A DNA stretch of 64,000 bases from Hamadaea sp013361475 (lineage in GTDB: Bacteria; Actinomycetota; Actinomycetes; Mycobacteriales; Micromonosporaceae), in assembly GCF_040654195.1 (NCBI RefSeq), contig NZ_JBFAHM010000001.1:310001-374000 (forward strand). The letters are read 5' to 3'. Shown here piece by piece: positions 1 through 8,659 of this stretch. Within the stretch, counting starts at the first letter, position 1. Each line of letters opens with the position of its first letter. The notes beneath the pieces were generated by a model, which saw only the letters and a program-made list of their open reading frames with translations, searched no databases and was not told the DNA's origin. The position numbers and the translations under genes were made by a program.

Positions 1-597
1 CGCGTCGGGGAAGCCGCAGGCGGCGAGCCAGTTCGCCAGCATGAGGTGACCGCCCTCGGTGAGCACGGACTCCGGGTGGAACTGGACACCTTCGATCGGC
101 AGCGTCCGATGCCGCATGGCCATCACGACGCCGCGGCCGCCGTCCGGGGCGACCGTCCAGCCGGTCACCTCGATCTCGTCCGGCAGCGTCGACTCCACGA
201 CCGCCAGCGAGTGGTAGCGGGTCGCGGTGAACGGCTCCGGCAACCCCTCGAGTACGCCGACGTTCAGGTGCGTCACGAGCGACGTCTTGCCGTGCAGCAA
301 CTCCGGAGCGCGGTTCACCGTCGCCCCGAAGGCCGCCCCGAAGGCCTGATGCCCCAGGCATACGCCGAAGATGGGCACGTCGCCGCCGCACTCGCGCAGG
401 ACGTCGAGGCAGATCCCCGCGCTCTCCGGCGCACCCGGGCCGGGGGAGAGCAGGATGCCGTCCGCCCCGAGCCGGGCCGCTTCGGCGACCGAGATCTCGT
501 CGTTGCGGCGTACGTCGCACTCCACGCCCAACTGGCCGAGGTACTGGACGAGGTTGTAGACGAACGAGTCGTAGTTGTCGATCACGAGAACGCGCAT
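1..597 (-). CDS. pabA: Anthranilate/aminodeoxychorismate synthase glutaminase subunit, partial (C-terminus off the left edge)
   Basis: This is a class I glutamine amidotransferase that supplies ammonia to a chorismate-using synthase partner (TrpE or PabB). It begins MRVLVIDNYDSFVYNLVQYL. The nucleophile elbow GVCLGHQ and the FHPES motif give the Cys-His-Glu triad. The start is ATG at 597, and the reading frame is still open at base 1, so the final residues are missing. It is the last visible gene of a leftward operon with the DUF881 protein and sortase, the arrangement of the mycobacterial trpG-crgA locus. Sequence alone does not decide between tryptophan and folate roles; in many actinobacteria one subunit serves both. 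Confidence 0.93.
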   Translation of the reverse strand, partial: MRVLVIDNYDSFVYNLVQYLGQLGVECDVRRNDEISVAEAARLGADGILLSPGPGAPESAGICLDVLRECGGDVPIFGVCLGHQAFGAAFGATVNRAPELLHGKTSLVTHLNVGVLEGLPEPFTATRYHSLAVVESTLPDEIEVTGWTVAPDGGRGVVMAMRHRTLPIEGVQFHPESVLTEGGHLMLANWLAACGFPDA

Positions 598-599
598 GG

Positions 600-869
600 T
601 CACCCCACCGTGGTCGGAATCGGAACCGAGGTCGCCGACGGGTCGACGGAGTGCGTGGGCACCGTGTTGTTCGTCTCGGTGTCGTACGGGATCACGTCCT
701 GGCCGGGGACGATCTCGCCGACCTGGACGTCGTCGAACGGCAGCAGCGGTTCGGCCCAGGGGAACGCGAAGAACCACATCAAGGCGCACAGACCGGCGAC
801 GGCGGCCACGCTCGTCGAAATCCGGACCCACAGCGGTCCCGGCAGGTGGCGCCAGATCCACGCGTACAT
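600..869 (-). CDS. Small single-pass membrane protein between sortase and PabA
   Basis: An 89-residue protein of unknown function. It has a basic/aromatic N-terminus, one hydrophobic segment at about residues 15-37, and an acidic, Thr/Pro-rich tail predicted to lie outside the cell. It sits 4 bases downstream of the sortase stop and 2 bases before the pabA start, so it is almost certainly translated as part of that operon. No family was recognised. The position suggests an accessory of the class E sortase, but that is inference. Confidence 0.75.
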   Translation of the reverse strand: MYAWIWRHLPGPLWVRISTSVAAVAGLCALMWFFAFPWAEPLLPFDDVQVGEIVPGQDVIPYDTETNNTVPTHSVDPSATSVPIPTTVG

Positions 870-873
870 CTGC

Positions 874-2292
874 TCAGCCCTTCAATTCCGCGGGGGGACC
901 GTCGGCCCGGGGCCGCTCGGATCCGTCGACCAGGGCGGCGTGAATGATCAGCCGCTGGTAATTGTCCCACTTGGGATTGCAGGTGGTCAGGGTCAGGAAC
1001 CGGTCCAGGGAGACGGTCGGGTTGCCCGGCGTGACCTTGTCGTTGGTCGACTTGGCCGCCGCCTTCACCTCCGGCGGGTTCGGCGACACCACCTCGACCT
1101 GGGTCGGTTTGACGATCCGGGTCTTCACCACCGCGTAGACGTACCAGGTGGTCCGGGTCTCCACCACGATCTTGTCGCCGACCTGAAGTTTGTCCAGATC
1201 CCAGAAGACCGAGCGCATCCGGTGGCCGGCCATGGCGAAGTTGCCGTCCTGGCCGGGCATCGCGCTCTTCGGGTAGTGCCCGGGGGCGTACCGGATGTCG
1301 GCCGGGGTGACGCCCTGGACCACGACCCAGTGCTTGTTCAGCCGGGGGATGTAGAGCCGGGCGATCGCGTCGCCGGGCGGCGCGGCCAGCGTGTTCGTGG
1401 CGGTGCTGGCGCTCGGCGTCGGCGTCGGGTTGTCCCAGGCCTGGGCGAGCTGCTGATTGAGGTCGCTCTGGTGCGAGTCGACGATCGCCGCCTTGCCCCA
1501 CACCTCATACGCCGCGAACAGCAGGAGCACCAGCCCACACGTGATGAGCAGCTCACCCGTCGTCCGCAGGGTGGTCCGGATCACCGATCCGACGGTGACC
1601 CGGGTGTAGTCCGCGTACGCCGAGGCGTAGACGTCCTTGCGCCGGACGGCACGGATCGGTGCGCCCGAGTCGTCCCGGTCCCGCGGCGGCTTGCCGGGCT
1701 CGGCCGGGTCGCTCGGGTCGGCCGGAAGAACGTCGGGGATCTTGCCGATCAGCGAGGTCTCGTCGATCCGGGGGATGACCGCGGTGGCGTCGGCGGCCGG
1801 GATACGCGGAATGGTCGCCGTGGCATCGGCCGCCGGGATACGCGGAATCGTCGCCGTGGCGTCGTCGGCGACGGGCTGACCGCTGACGGGCTGACTGCTG
1901 ACGGGCTGACTGCTGACGGGCTGACTGCTGACGGGCTGACCACTGACGGGCTGACCACTGACGGGCTGACCACTGACGGGCGCAGCGCTGACGGGGGCCG
2001 GACTCACCGGTGCCGGGCTGATCGGTGCCGGGCTGATCGGCGCGGCGCTGGTGGGCGCCGGACGCTGAGGCACCGGGCCGGTCGGCGCGGGGACCGGTGA
2101 CGGTGCAGCGTCCGCCGGCACGACGGGCAGGACCGCCGTCGCGTCGGCCGGCTCCGGCCGGGCGGCGGGCGTGGGGCTCGGCTTCGGCCGGGGCGAACTC
2201 ACCGGCTGCGCCGGCTCGGGGGTCTCCGCGGTGATCCGCGGGATGACCGTCGTCTCGTCGTCGGCAGAGTCAGGGGCGCGGTGCCGGCTCAT
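874..2292 (-). CDS. Class E sortase with long disordered N-terminal region
   Basis: A membrane transpeptidase of 472 residues. A long Pro/Ser/Thr-rich cytoplasmic region (about 1-200) carries repeats of PVSGQ/PVSSQ and of a TxxIPRI motif. A transmembrane helix follows at about 250-275, then the sortase barrel. The catalytic residues are His357 (AGHRM), Cys438 (LTTC) and Arg447. ATG at 2292 overlaps the DUF881 stop by 4 bases, which fixes the start; the same frame is open further upstream but only as a shadow of DUF881. Class E sortases usually recognise LAxTG-type signals. I see no convincing sorting-signal substrate in this window, so the substrates must be elsewhere. Confidence 0.92.
   Translation of the reverse strand: MSRHRAPDSADDETTVIPRITAETPEPAQPVSSPRPKPSPTPAARPEPADATAVLPVVPADAAPSPVPAPTGPVPQRPAPTSAAPISPAPISPAPVSPAPVSAAPVSGQPVSGQPVSGQPVSSQPVSSQPVSSQPVSGQPVADDATATIPRIPAADATATIPRIPAADATAVIPRIDETSLIGKIPDVLPADPSDPAEPGKPPRDRDDSGAPIRAVRRKDVYASAYADYTRVTVGSVIRTTLRTTGELLITCGLVLLLFAAYEVWGKAAIVDSHQSDLNQQLAQAWDNPTPTPSASTATNTLAAPPGDAIARLYIPRLNKHWVVVQGVTPADIRYAPGHYPKSAMPGQDGNFAMAGHRMRSVFWDLDKLQVGDKIVVETRTTWYVYAVVKTRIVKPTQVEVVSPNPPEVKAAAKSTNDKVTPGNPTVSLDRFLTLTTCNPKWDNYQRLIIHAALVDGSERPRADGPPAELKG
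1876..1980. repeat. 15-bp tandem repeat inside the sortase gene
   Basis: About seven head-to-tail copies of a 15-base unit (TGACGGGCTGACxxC, read on the plus strand) encode the five-residue repeats PVSGQ and PVSSQ. The copies fall into two sequence subtypes, consistent with recent unit duplication. Copy number probably varies between strains and changes only the length of the disordered linker. Confidence 0.85.
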
Positions 2293-3101
2293 CGGGCCAC
2301 CTCGGCGTGGGTGAGATCGGTGGACCCCGTGTACGCGGGCGCGACGATCTCCGATTCGGAGACGACCTGGTAACCCAGCCCGTAATCGCGGACGGCGTCC
2401 TGGAAGGCGCGTACGCCCGGCTCGGCGTCGAGCGCGGCGCGTAGCCGGTTCGGGTCGCCGATGGCCTTGATGACGAAAGGCGGCGAGTACACCTGGCCCT
2501 CCAGCAGGATGGTGTTGCCGACGCAGCGGACCGCGCTCGTCGAGATGATGCGTACGCCCATGATCGTCATCGCCTCCGCGCCACCCGCCCACAGGGCGTT
2601 GACCACGGACTGGACGTCTTGCTGGTGGACGACCAGGTCGTCATTGGTGGCCCCCTCGGGACGGCTGCCGCCGGCCCCGGCCGGCGCGTCGTTGAGACGG
2701 ACCGTGACACCGGGGCCCTTGAGGGCGACCAGCCCGGCGGCCTGCCGGCGGGCCTCGGCCTGGGCGCGCGCCTGCGCGATGGGGGTGTCCGACCCGGCCA
2801 GATTGCCGGTCAGTTCATCGACCTCGGTCCGCAGCCGGGAGGCGGTCGCCTGTTCCTCGGCGATCCGGGCCTGCTGCTCGGTGATCACCTGGGCCATTTG
2901 CGGCCGCCTATCCTCACGGAGGTCAGTCCCCGAGGCGACGTTTGCGCTGGTGGTGAACAGTACGCCGGCCGCGATCATGATCGCGGGGACGCCGACGGAC
3001 CAGCCGAGGGACCGCCCGGTACGGCGGCGAGGCCGTAGGATACCCACTGCTCGCCCGACCGCCCGACGCCACGACGAGGAGCCGGATGTGTACTCCACCA
3101 C
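2289..3101 (-). CDS. DUF881 family membrane protein
   Basis: A 270-residue protein with a basic N-terminus, one membrane anchor at about residues 33-52, a coiled-coil stretch (about 65-105) and a DUF881 C-terminal domain containing VVNALWAGGAEAM and the closing VxxSE segment. Mycobacterial Rv0012 occupies the same place between crgA and trpG. Function is unknown, but the constant linkage with crgA and pknB suggests a role in division or envelope assembly. Its stop overlaps the sortase start, so the two are translationally coupled. Confidence 0.9.
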   Translation of the reverse strand: MVEYTSGSSSWRRAVGRAVGILRPRRRTGRSLGWSVGVPAIMIAAGVLFTTSANVASGTDLREDRRPQMAQVITEQQARIAEEQATASRLRTEVDELTGNLAGSDTPIAQARAQAEARRQAAGLVALKGPGVTVRLNDAPAGAGGSRPEGATNDDLVVHQQDVQSVVNALWAGGAEAMTIMGVRIISTSAVRCVGNTILLEGQVYSPPFVIKAIGDPNRLRAALDAEPGVRAFQDAVRDYGLGYQVVSESEIVAPAYTGSTDLTHAEVAR

Positions 3102-3237
3102 TCCCCCTTCTCGTCATGGCGTGTCGATATGACTACGCTAGCTGTTGAACATTATTCAGGCCGGTCCGCGCCGTCATCCTCCGGTGCGGTGACCCGGTCC
3201 CGGAATTCGGGTCAAACCAGCCCCAGGGAGAACTACG

Positions 3238-3501
3238 GTGCCGAAGTCGCAGGTCCGCAAGAAGAAGGTCTACACGCCGCCGACCGACGTGCGGCCCACC
3301 GCTGCGATGGCCGACAAGCGGCCGAGCCCGATCTGGCTGCCCATCACCGCGGTGACGTTGATCGTTCTGGGTATCGCCTGGCTCGTCGTGTACTACCTCT
3401 CGCAGGGGGAGTATCCCGTACTGAGCTGGAACTACTGGAACATCGCGGTCGGGTTCGGCGCGATGGTCGTCGCGCTCGGCCTGCTCTCCAAGTGGCGCTG
3501 A
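3238..3501 (+). CDS. crgA: Cell division protein CrgA
   Basis: An 87-residue protein with a basic N-terminal tail (MPKSQVRKKK), two transmembrane helices (about 32-54 and 66-84) and the typical GxxxxxxLLSKWR end. CrgA is an actinobacterial divisome protein that binds FtsZ, FtsI/FtsQ and wall-synthesis partners and coordinates septation. The start is GTG at 3238 with a CAGGGAGAA ribosome site. It is divergent from the DUF881 operon; the 136-base gap should hold both promoters. Confidence 0.96.
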   Translation: MPKSQVRKKKVYTPPTDVRPTAAMADKRPSPIWLPITAVTLIVLGIAWLVVYYLSQGEYPVLSWNYWNIAVGFGAMVVALGLLSKWR

Positions 3502-3519
3502 CCCGGTCTTAGACCACAT

Positions 3520-3553
3520 AAAAGGCCCCACAGCCGAAGCTGTGGGGCCTTTT
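3520..3553. terminator. Bidirectional intrinsic terminator between crgA and the M4 protease gene
   Basis: A 15-base perfect stem (AAAAGGCCCCACAGC and its complement) around a CGAA loop, ending in TTTT on the plus strand and also on the minus strand. It lies between convergent genes and can stop both. Confidence 0.93.
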
Positions 3554-3570
3554 ACCACTCTTCCGGGCGG

Positions 3571-6267
3571 TCAGCGCGTCCCGTCACCGAGGGTGGGCGG
3601 TGCGCCGCGCCAGCGCGACAGCGTATCCCGCAGGCAGGCCTCCGTCGTCCCGGTCGCGGGCGGATAAGCCGAGCGCTGACACGCCGTCGGCGCGCTCTGG
3701 GTCAGCAGGAGCACCAGCCAGTCACCGGCCACTCCGGTGGTGGTCACCGCGCGTACCTTCACGGTCCGCGTGCGGCCGTCGGCCGCCACGGAGAACCCGC
3801 TCGCCGAACTGGCCAGCACCGTGGGCGCTCCCCGCATGCCCGAGTTGTACGCCAACTCGTAGTGATCCAGCGTCGTCCCGGCCGGGAGGAAGCCGCCCGC
3901 CATGCTCAGTCCGCCGACCACGGCGGTCGTGCCCTCGTAGTACGCGTACCCCTTGGGAGCCGACGGGCGGTTGGCACAGCCGTAGATGTGGAAGTCGTCG
4001 ACATACCAGTCGTAGTAGTCGGCGTTCGACGCGCTCGAGAGCCGGAACCGGAACTTGACCGTTTTACCCGCCAAGCTGGTCAGGTTGAGCCGGATGTCGG
4101 AGTAGCCCCGGGTCTGGGTGAGCCCGGTGTAGCCGAGCGCGGCGGGCGGAGCCTGCCAGGCCCCGTTGTTGATGCTGACCTCCAGCACCGTCGCCGCGCC
4201 GGTGGACCGCGACAGGGTGGACTGGGCGAACCGCAGGTACGCGTTCGCCGGAACCGTCACGGCTACCGGCATCGTCGCCGTGGCGCCGTTCCCGGTCGGG
4301 CCGCTCGCCCAGGTGTTCAGGGAGCTCGTGCCGGACGCGGCGTACTGGTAGGGGGCGTAGCCGGCGGGAAGCCCGGCCGGGATGTACTCCCAGTAGTTCG
4401 TGTTCGACAACAGCCAGCCGCCCGCCGACTCGAACCCGTCGAAGTACGCCGTGTCGATCGGCTGGGTGGCCGACGACGGGCACAGCGCCAGGTGGGTCAC
4501 GCCGGTGCCGGCGAGCGTCTGGGCGCCCGCCATGTTGGTCTGCGTGATGGCCGCATCGACCGCACCGCAGTTCGCCGGGGTGATGCCGAACTTGCCGATC
4601 AGCTGTGTGCACGAGCTGCGGAGCGCGGCGGCCAGCACCGTGTAGTCCGCGCCCGACGGCAGGACGTGCATGACCCGCCACCAGAGCTGCGCCGACTGCC
4701 GGTTGGTGAGGCCGTTCGTCCCGGTCGCGATGAGGTACGCCGCCTTGTTCGCCACGCCGGAGTTGATGTGGACGCCACCGTTGTCGTCGTCGCCGTTGTA
4801 CCAGTACTGGCCGCCGAGCGTGGCGGGCTGCCGGTAGCCGACGTCCGGGATGGCGGTCGGGTCGTCCATCCGGCGCAGCGGCACCGGAAGCGTCGATGAC
4901 GCAGTCAGGTCCTCGCCCAGCCACCAGGCCTTCGCCGGGTCGTCCTGGGCGGTGGCGTACTGCTGGTCGAACAGCTCGCCCATGATGTCGGAGAGCGCCT
5001 CGTTGATCGCCCCCGCCTGGTACGCGTAGTACAGGTGTGAGGAGTACTCGGTGATCGCGTGCGTGTACTCGTGGGCGGTCACGTCGTCGACCACGAACCC
5101 GGTACCGAAGACGAATTGGCTGCCGTCCCAGAAGGCGTTCTCGTACGGGCAGTACTGCCGCACCAGGTACTTGTAGCAGGCGCGGACGGTGGCCCGAATC
5201 TGCGCGCCGCGCCCGTCGAAGGAGTCCACTCCGAAGGAGTCCTGGTAGAACGAGTGGATCGCGCCGAGCAGGTCGTATGCCTTGTTGACCTCGGCGACGG
5301 TGCTCGCGACGCCGCCTTCCTTCCGGGTGGTCGGCTGCAGGCCGAGCGGGCTGGTCGTGGTGCACGCGTAGTTGGCGGCGACGTCCACGTTGACGGCCGT
5401 GTTGGCGAGGTCGCAGATGACGCGGTAGCGCGCCGACTGCCGCTCGGACATGGTCAGCCGGGTCTGGCCGTCGAGCGCGTCCACCAGGACGGTCGCCACG
5501 TCGCCGCCGTTGCCGGCGCGTACGCCCACCTGCCAGGTCGGGCGGAGGCCGGCCGCGCCGGGGGCGCCGAGCACGGTCGGGTCGTACAAGGTCAGTTCCG
5601 GCGTGCCCGCCCGTAGTGTCGTCGCGTCGAGGCCGACCTTCTCCGCCGTCGACGCGACGGCCGTCGCGGCCGCGGTCGCCGCCGGGACGGCCGGCTTGGT
5701 GGCGACCGGCGACAGGCTCGACGTCTCGGCGATCGCAGACTGGACTCGCTTGCCGTGGCTCGTCACCACGATCTGGCCGCCCAGCACGGGCAGGCCGCCC
5801 GCCGTCTGCTGGTAGCGGCTGATCGTGTCGCCGCCGGGCAGCGTCGTGGTCTGGGACTTGCTGAGGGAGTGCGCAGCGGTGAGCCCGAAGGCCGCGGCGT
5901 ATCGGGTGGTGAAGGCGTCGGCGCCGGCCGTGGTCAGCGCCTTGCCGGCCTCAGCCGTCGCGGCCGTGACCGTGCCGGCGGGCGAGACGAGGACGGTGTT
6001 CTTCCCGTTGCCGGCCGTCCGCAGTTCCCGGATGCCGGCGCCGATCGACGTCGACCCGTTCGGCGGCGTCTGGCTGCGCTGGTCGGCCGTCGTCGACGAG
6101 CCTGAAGTCGAGGTGGCCTCCGAAGCGGGGCCGTCGCCGGTGCTGCCGGCCACGGGGGCGGGCGACAAGGTCGCGACAGGGGCGTCGTCCGGGACGGCGC
6201 TCGCCACCGCAACCCCGGCCAGCGCTACGCCCGCGGCGAGGAGCGCCACGCGGGTGCGTGTTCTCAA
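3571..6267 (-). CDS. Secreted M4 (thermolysin-family) zinc metalloprotease with C-terminal accessory domains
   Basis: An 898-residue exported protease. A signal peptide (about 1-25) is followed by a low-complexity Ser/Thr stretch, FTP/PepSY-type propeptide (about 90-275), and the M4 catalytic domain. Zinc ligands and catalytic residues are H399-E400-H403 (HEYTH), E423 (NEALSD) and H500 (VHINSG). Beyond the catalytic domain lies a beta-rich MAM/immune-inhibitor-A-like region (about 605-765) with YFDGFE and a DWYVDDF strand, then a short Ig-like tail. The start is TTG with a TGAGGA ribosome site. It probably degrades extracellular protein; the tail may bind wall or substrate. Confidence 0.93.
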   Translation of the reverse strand: MRTRTRVALLAAGVALAGVAVASAVPDDAPVATLSPAPVAGSTGDGPASEATSTSGSSTTADQRSQTPPNGSTSIGAGIRELRTAGNGKNTVLVSPAGTVTAATAEAGKALTTAGADAFTTRYAAAFGLTAAHSLSKSQTTTLPGGDTISRYQQTAGGLPVLGGQIVVTSHGKRVQSAIAETSSLSPVATKPAVPAATAAATAVASTAEKVGLDATTLRAGTPELTLYDPTVLGAPGAAGLRPTWQVGVRAGNGGDVATVLVDALDGQTRLTMSERQSARYRVICDLANTAVNVDVAANYACTTTSPLGLQPTTRKEGGVASTVAEVNKAYDLLGAIHSFYQDSFGVDSFDGRGAQIRATVRACYKYLVRQYCPYENAFWDGSQFVFGTGFVVDDVTAHEYTHAITEYSSHLYYAYQAGAINEALSDIMGELFDQQYATAQDDPAKAWWLGEDLTASSTLPVPLRRMDDPTAIPDVGYRQPATLGGQYWYNGDDDNGGVHINSGVANKAAYLIATGTNGLTNRQSAQLWWRVMHVLPSGADYTVLAAALRSSCTQLIGKFGITPANCGAVDAAITQTNMAGAQTLAGTGVTHLALCPSSATQPIDTAYFDGFESAGGWLLSNTNYWEYIPAGLPAGYAPYQYAASGTSSLNTWASGPTGNGATATMPVAVTVPANAYLRFAQSTLSRSTGAATVLEVSINNGAWQAPPAALGYTGLTQTRGYSDIRLNLTSLAGKTVKFRFRLSSASNADYYDWYVDDFHIYGCANRPSAPKGYAYYEGTTAVVGGLSMAGGFLPAGTTLDHYELAYNSGMRGAPTVLASSASGFSVAADGRTRTVKVRAVTTTGVAGDWLVLLLTQSAPTACQRSAYPPATGTTEACLRDTLSRWRGAPPTLGDGTR

Positions 6268-6399
6268 GACTGGTCCTCAAGGGGTGAGGGGGAGGATGCC
6301 GCCCGAGTCTAAGGGCGCGAAACCACGTGGCGCTGCCCCGCCGACTCCCGCCGGACGAGCGGTCCTCGTAGGCTGACCGTACGCTGTGGCGTAGTAGAC

Positions 6400-6415
6400 G
6401 TTACTGACGGGTAAC
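6400..6415. promoter_or_regulatory. GTTAC-N6-GTAAC palindrome upstream of the Fe-S oxidoreductase
   Basis: GTTACTGACGGGTAAC lies about 50 bases before the ATG at 6467. The same arm-and-spacer pattern occurs twice before the acyl-CoA dehydrogenase gene at 21082. The length and symmetry suit a TetR-family dimer. Operator function is inferred from this recurrence. Confidence 0.6.
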
Positions 6416-6466
6416 TAAGACGGTAGGCTGAGCGGCACTGGAGCCGAGCAGAACGAGGAGTGGTGC

Positions 6467-8602
6467 ATGGGCGGCGTGCAGATCGTCACCACGATCGGGG
6501 CTTTCGCGATCACCGCGGTCGCGGTCTTCCTGGTCGTCCGCGCGGTACGCAGCATGCTGGCGGTGATCCGGCTGGGCCAGCCAGACCCCACGCGTACGGG
6601 GAACAAGGGTGAGCGCCTGAAGGTCATGCTCGCGGAGACCGTCGGTCACACGCGGATGCTCAAGTGGACCGCGGTCGGCGTGGCGCACTGGTTCGTCATG
6701 GTCGGCTTCGTCCTGCTCTCCTCGCTCGTGCTGGAGGCGTACTGGGAGGTGGTCACCCCGACCGGCGAGCTGCCGATCATCGGCCACTGGGGCCTGTTCG
6801 GCGTGGTCACCGAATGGGTCGGCGTCCTCGGCATCCCGGCGATCCTCTACCTGATGGTCATCCGGCTGAGGAACCGCCCCAGCCGCCCCGGCCGCCGCTC
6901 CCGGTTCGCCGGCTCGACCATGTGGCAGGGCTACTTCGTCGAGTGGGTCGTCCTGCTCGTCCTGATCATGGGCATGCTCATCCGAGGCTTCAAGGCCGCC
7001 AACGGCCACCTGCCCTACCCGGTCTGGGCCGCGCCCGTCAGCCACGCGCTCGGCGACGTCCTGCCCGCCAGCGCGGCCGCCGTCTCGATCATCGGGATGA
7101 TCAAGATCGCCGTCTCGATGATCTGGGTCATCGTCATCAGCCTCAACCTCACGATGGGTGTGGCCTGGCACCGGTTCGCCGCGTTCTTCAACATCTTCTT
7201 CAAGCGCACCGGGACCGAGCGCCCGGCGCTCGGCGCGCTCAAGCCGATGACGGACAGCACCGGTCAGCCGCTGAACTTCGAGGAGGCGGACCCGGAGAAG
7301 GACCTCTTCGGGGTCGCCCAGGTCGAGCACTTCACCTGGAAGGGCCTGCTCGACTTCACCACCTGCACGGAGTGCGGCCGCTGCCAGTCGCAGTGCCCCG
7401 CGTGGAACACCGCCAAGCCGCTGTCGCCGAAGCTGCTCATCACGAGTCTCCGCGATCACGCGTACGCGAAGGCCCCGTATCTGCTGGCCGACGAGAGCCA
7501 CCGAGACCTCGACGTCCTCGCACTCGCCCGGGCGGAGAGCGAGCGGCCGTTGATCGGCGGCGCGGACGTGAACGGCGTCATCGACCCGGACGTTCTGTGG
7601 TCCTGCACCACCTGCGGCGCCTGCGTCGAGCAGTGCCCGGTGGACATCGAGCACGTCGACCACATCGTCGACATGCGCCGCTACCAGGTCATGATCGAGT
7701 CCAGCTTCCCGGCCGAGGCCGGCGTCATGCTGCGCAACCTGGAGAACAAGGGCAACCCGTGGGGTGCCCCGCCGAACACGCGAGAGGACTGGACCAAGGG
7801 TCTGGACTTCCAGGTTCCCCGAGTCGCGGACGGCGCCGAGTTCGAGTACCTGTTCTGGGTGGGCTGCGCGGGCGCGTTCGAGGACAAGGCCAAGAAGACC
7901 ACCCGCGCGGTGGCGACGCTGCTGAACGAGGCCGGCGTCCAGTTCGCCATCCTGGGCAACAACGAGACCTGCACCGGTGATCCGGCCCGCCGGATCGGCA
8001 ACGAATTCGTCTATCAGATGCTCGCCCAGCAGAACGTCGAGACGCTCAAGGAAGCCGGCGTCCTGAAGATCGTGGCGACCTGCCCGCACTGCTTCAACAG
8101 CATCGGCAACGAATACAAGCAGCTCGGCCTGGACGTCGAGGTCGTGCACCACACCGAGCTGCTGGCGCACCTGGTCAAGACCGGCAAGCTCACCCCGGTC
8201 CGCCCGGTCGACGGGGGCTTGACCTACCACGACCCGTGCTACCTCGGCCGGCACAACCGCGTCTTCACCCCGCCACGCGAGGTGCTCGGCGCGGCCCTCG
8301 GCGACCAGCCCGTACGCGAGATGCAGCGCACCATGGAGCGCTCGTTCTGCTGCGGCGCCGGTGGTGCGCGGATGTGGATGGAGGAGCGGATCGGCAAGCG
8401 GATCAACGTGGAGCGCACCGAGGAGGCCATCGCGACCGGCGCGGCCACCATCGCGGTGGGCTGCCCGTTCTGCTCGACGATGATCACCGACGGGGTGAAC
8501 ACCGCGGGGGCGGGGGAGAAGGTCGAGGTCGTCGACGTCGCCACCGTCCTGTTGCGGTCGGTCAAGCCGGAGCCCACCGCGGCAGCGGCGACGGCCGAGT
8601 AG
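6467..8602 (+). CDS. Membrane-bound [4Fe-4S] oxidoreductase, EtfD/HdrD-like
   Basis: A 711-residue protein. The N-terminal part (about 1-245) has five to six membrane helices like a nitrate-reductase gamma/HdrE subunit. Next come two [4Fe-4S] sites, CxxCxxCxxxCP starting at C300 and at C380, then two cysteine-rich CCG-type domains with CPHC and CCGAGG. The mycobacterial homologue Rv0338c (EtfD) takes electrons from electron-transfer flavoprotein during fatty-acid beta-oxidation and reduces the quinone pool; that role fits here because a FadE5-like gene in the window shares the upstream palindrome. A CGAGGAG ribosome site precedes ATG 6467. Confidence 0.9.
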   Translation: MGGVQIVTTIGAFAITAVAVFLVVRAVRSMLAVIRLGQPDPTRTGNKGERLKVMLAETVGHTRMLKWTAVGVAHWFVMVGFVLLSSLVLEAYWEVVTPTGELPIIGHWGLFGVVTEWVGVLGIPAILYLMVIRLRNRPSRPGRRSRFAGSTMWQGYFVEWVVLLVLIMGMLIRGFKAANGHLPYPVWAAPVSHALGDVLPASAAAVSIIGMIKIAVSMIWVIVISLNLTMGVAWHRFAAFFNIFFKRTGTERPALGALKPMTDSTGQPLNFEEADPEKDLFGVAQVEHFTWKGLLDFTTCTECGRCQSQCPAWNTAKPLSPKLLITSLRDHAYAKAPYLLADESHRDLDVLALARAESERPLIGGADVNGVIDPDVLWSCTTCGACVEQCPVDIEHVDHIVDMRRYQVMIESSFPAEAGVMLRNLENKGNPWGAPPNTREDWTKGLDFQVPRVADGAEFEYLFWVGCAGAFEDKAKKTTRAVATLLNEAGVQFAILGNNETCTGDPARRIGNEFVYQMLAQQNVETLKEAGVLKIVATCPHCFNSIGNEYKQLGLDVEVVHHTELLAHLVKTGKLTPVRPVDGGLTYHDPCYLGRHNRVFTPPREVLGAALGDQPVREMQRTMERSFCCGAGGARMWMEERIGKRINVERTEEAIATGAATIAVGCPFCSTMITDGVNTAGAGEKVEVVDVATVLLRSVKPEPTAAAATAE

Positions 8603-8659
8603 GCGGCTTGTAAGATCCACGTCATCGACGGTCTACTGCTCACGGTCCTGCTGCCACTG

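Noticed and set aside
46..2100. Long plus-strand open frame across pabA and the sortase gene
   Set aside because: It is antisense to two recognisable genes and its product is Arg/Gly/Asp repeat-like without motifs.
6401..8620. Long open frame on the minus strand opposite the Fe-S oxidoreductase gene
   Set aside because: It mirrors the codons of the real gene, as is usual in very GC-rich DNA; its translation is Arg/Asp/Gly/Val-rich with no domain, while the plus strand has clear cluster motifs.
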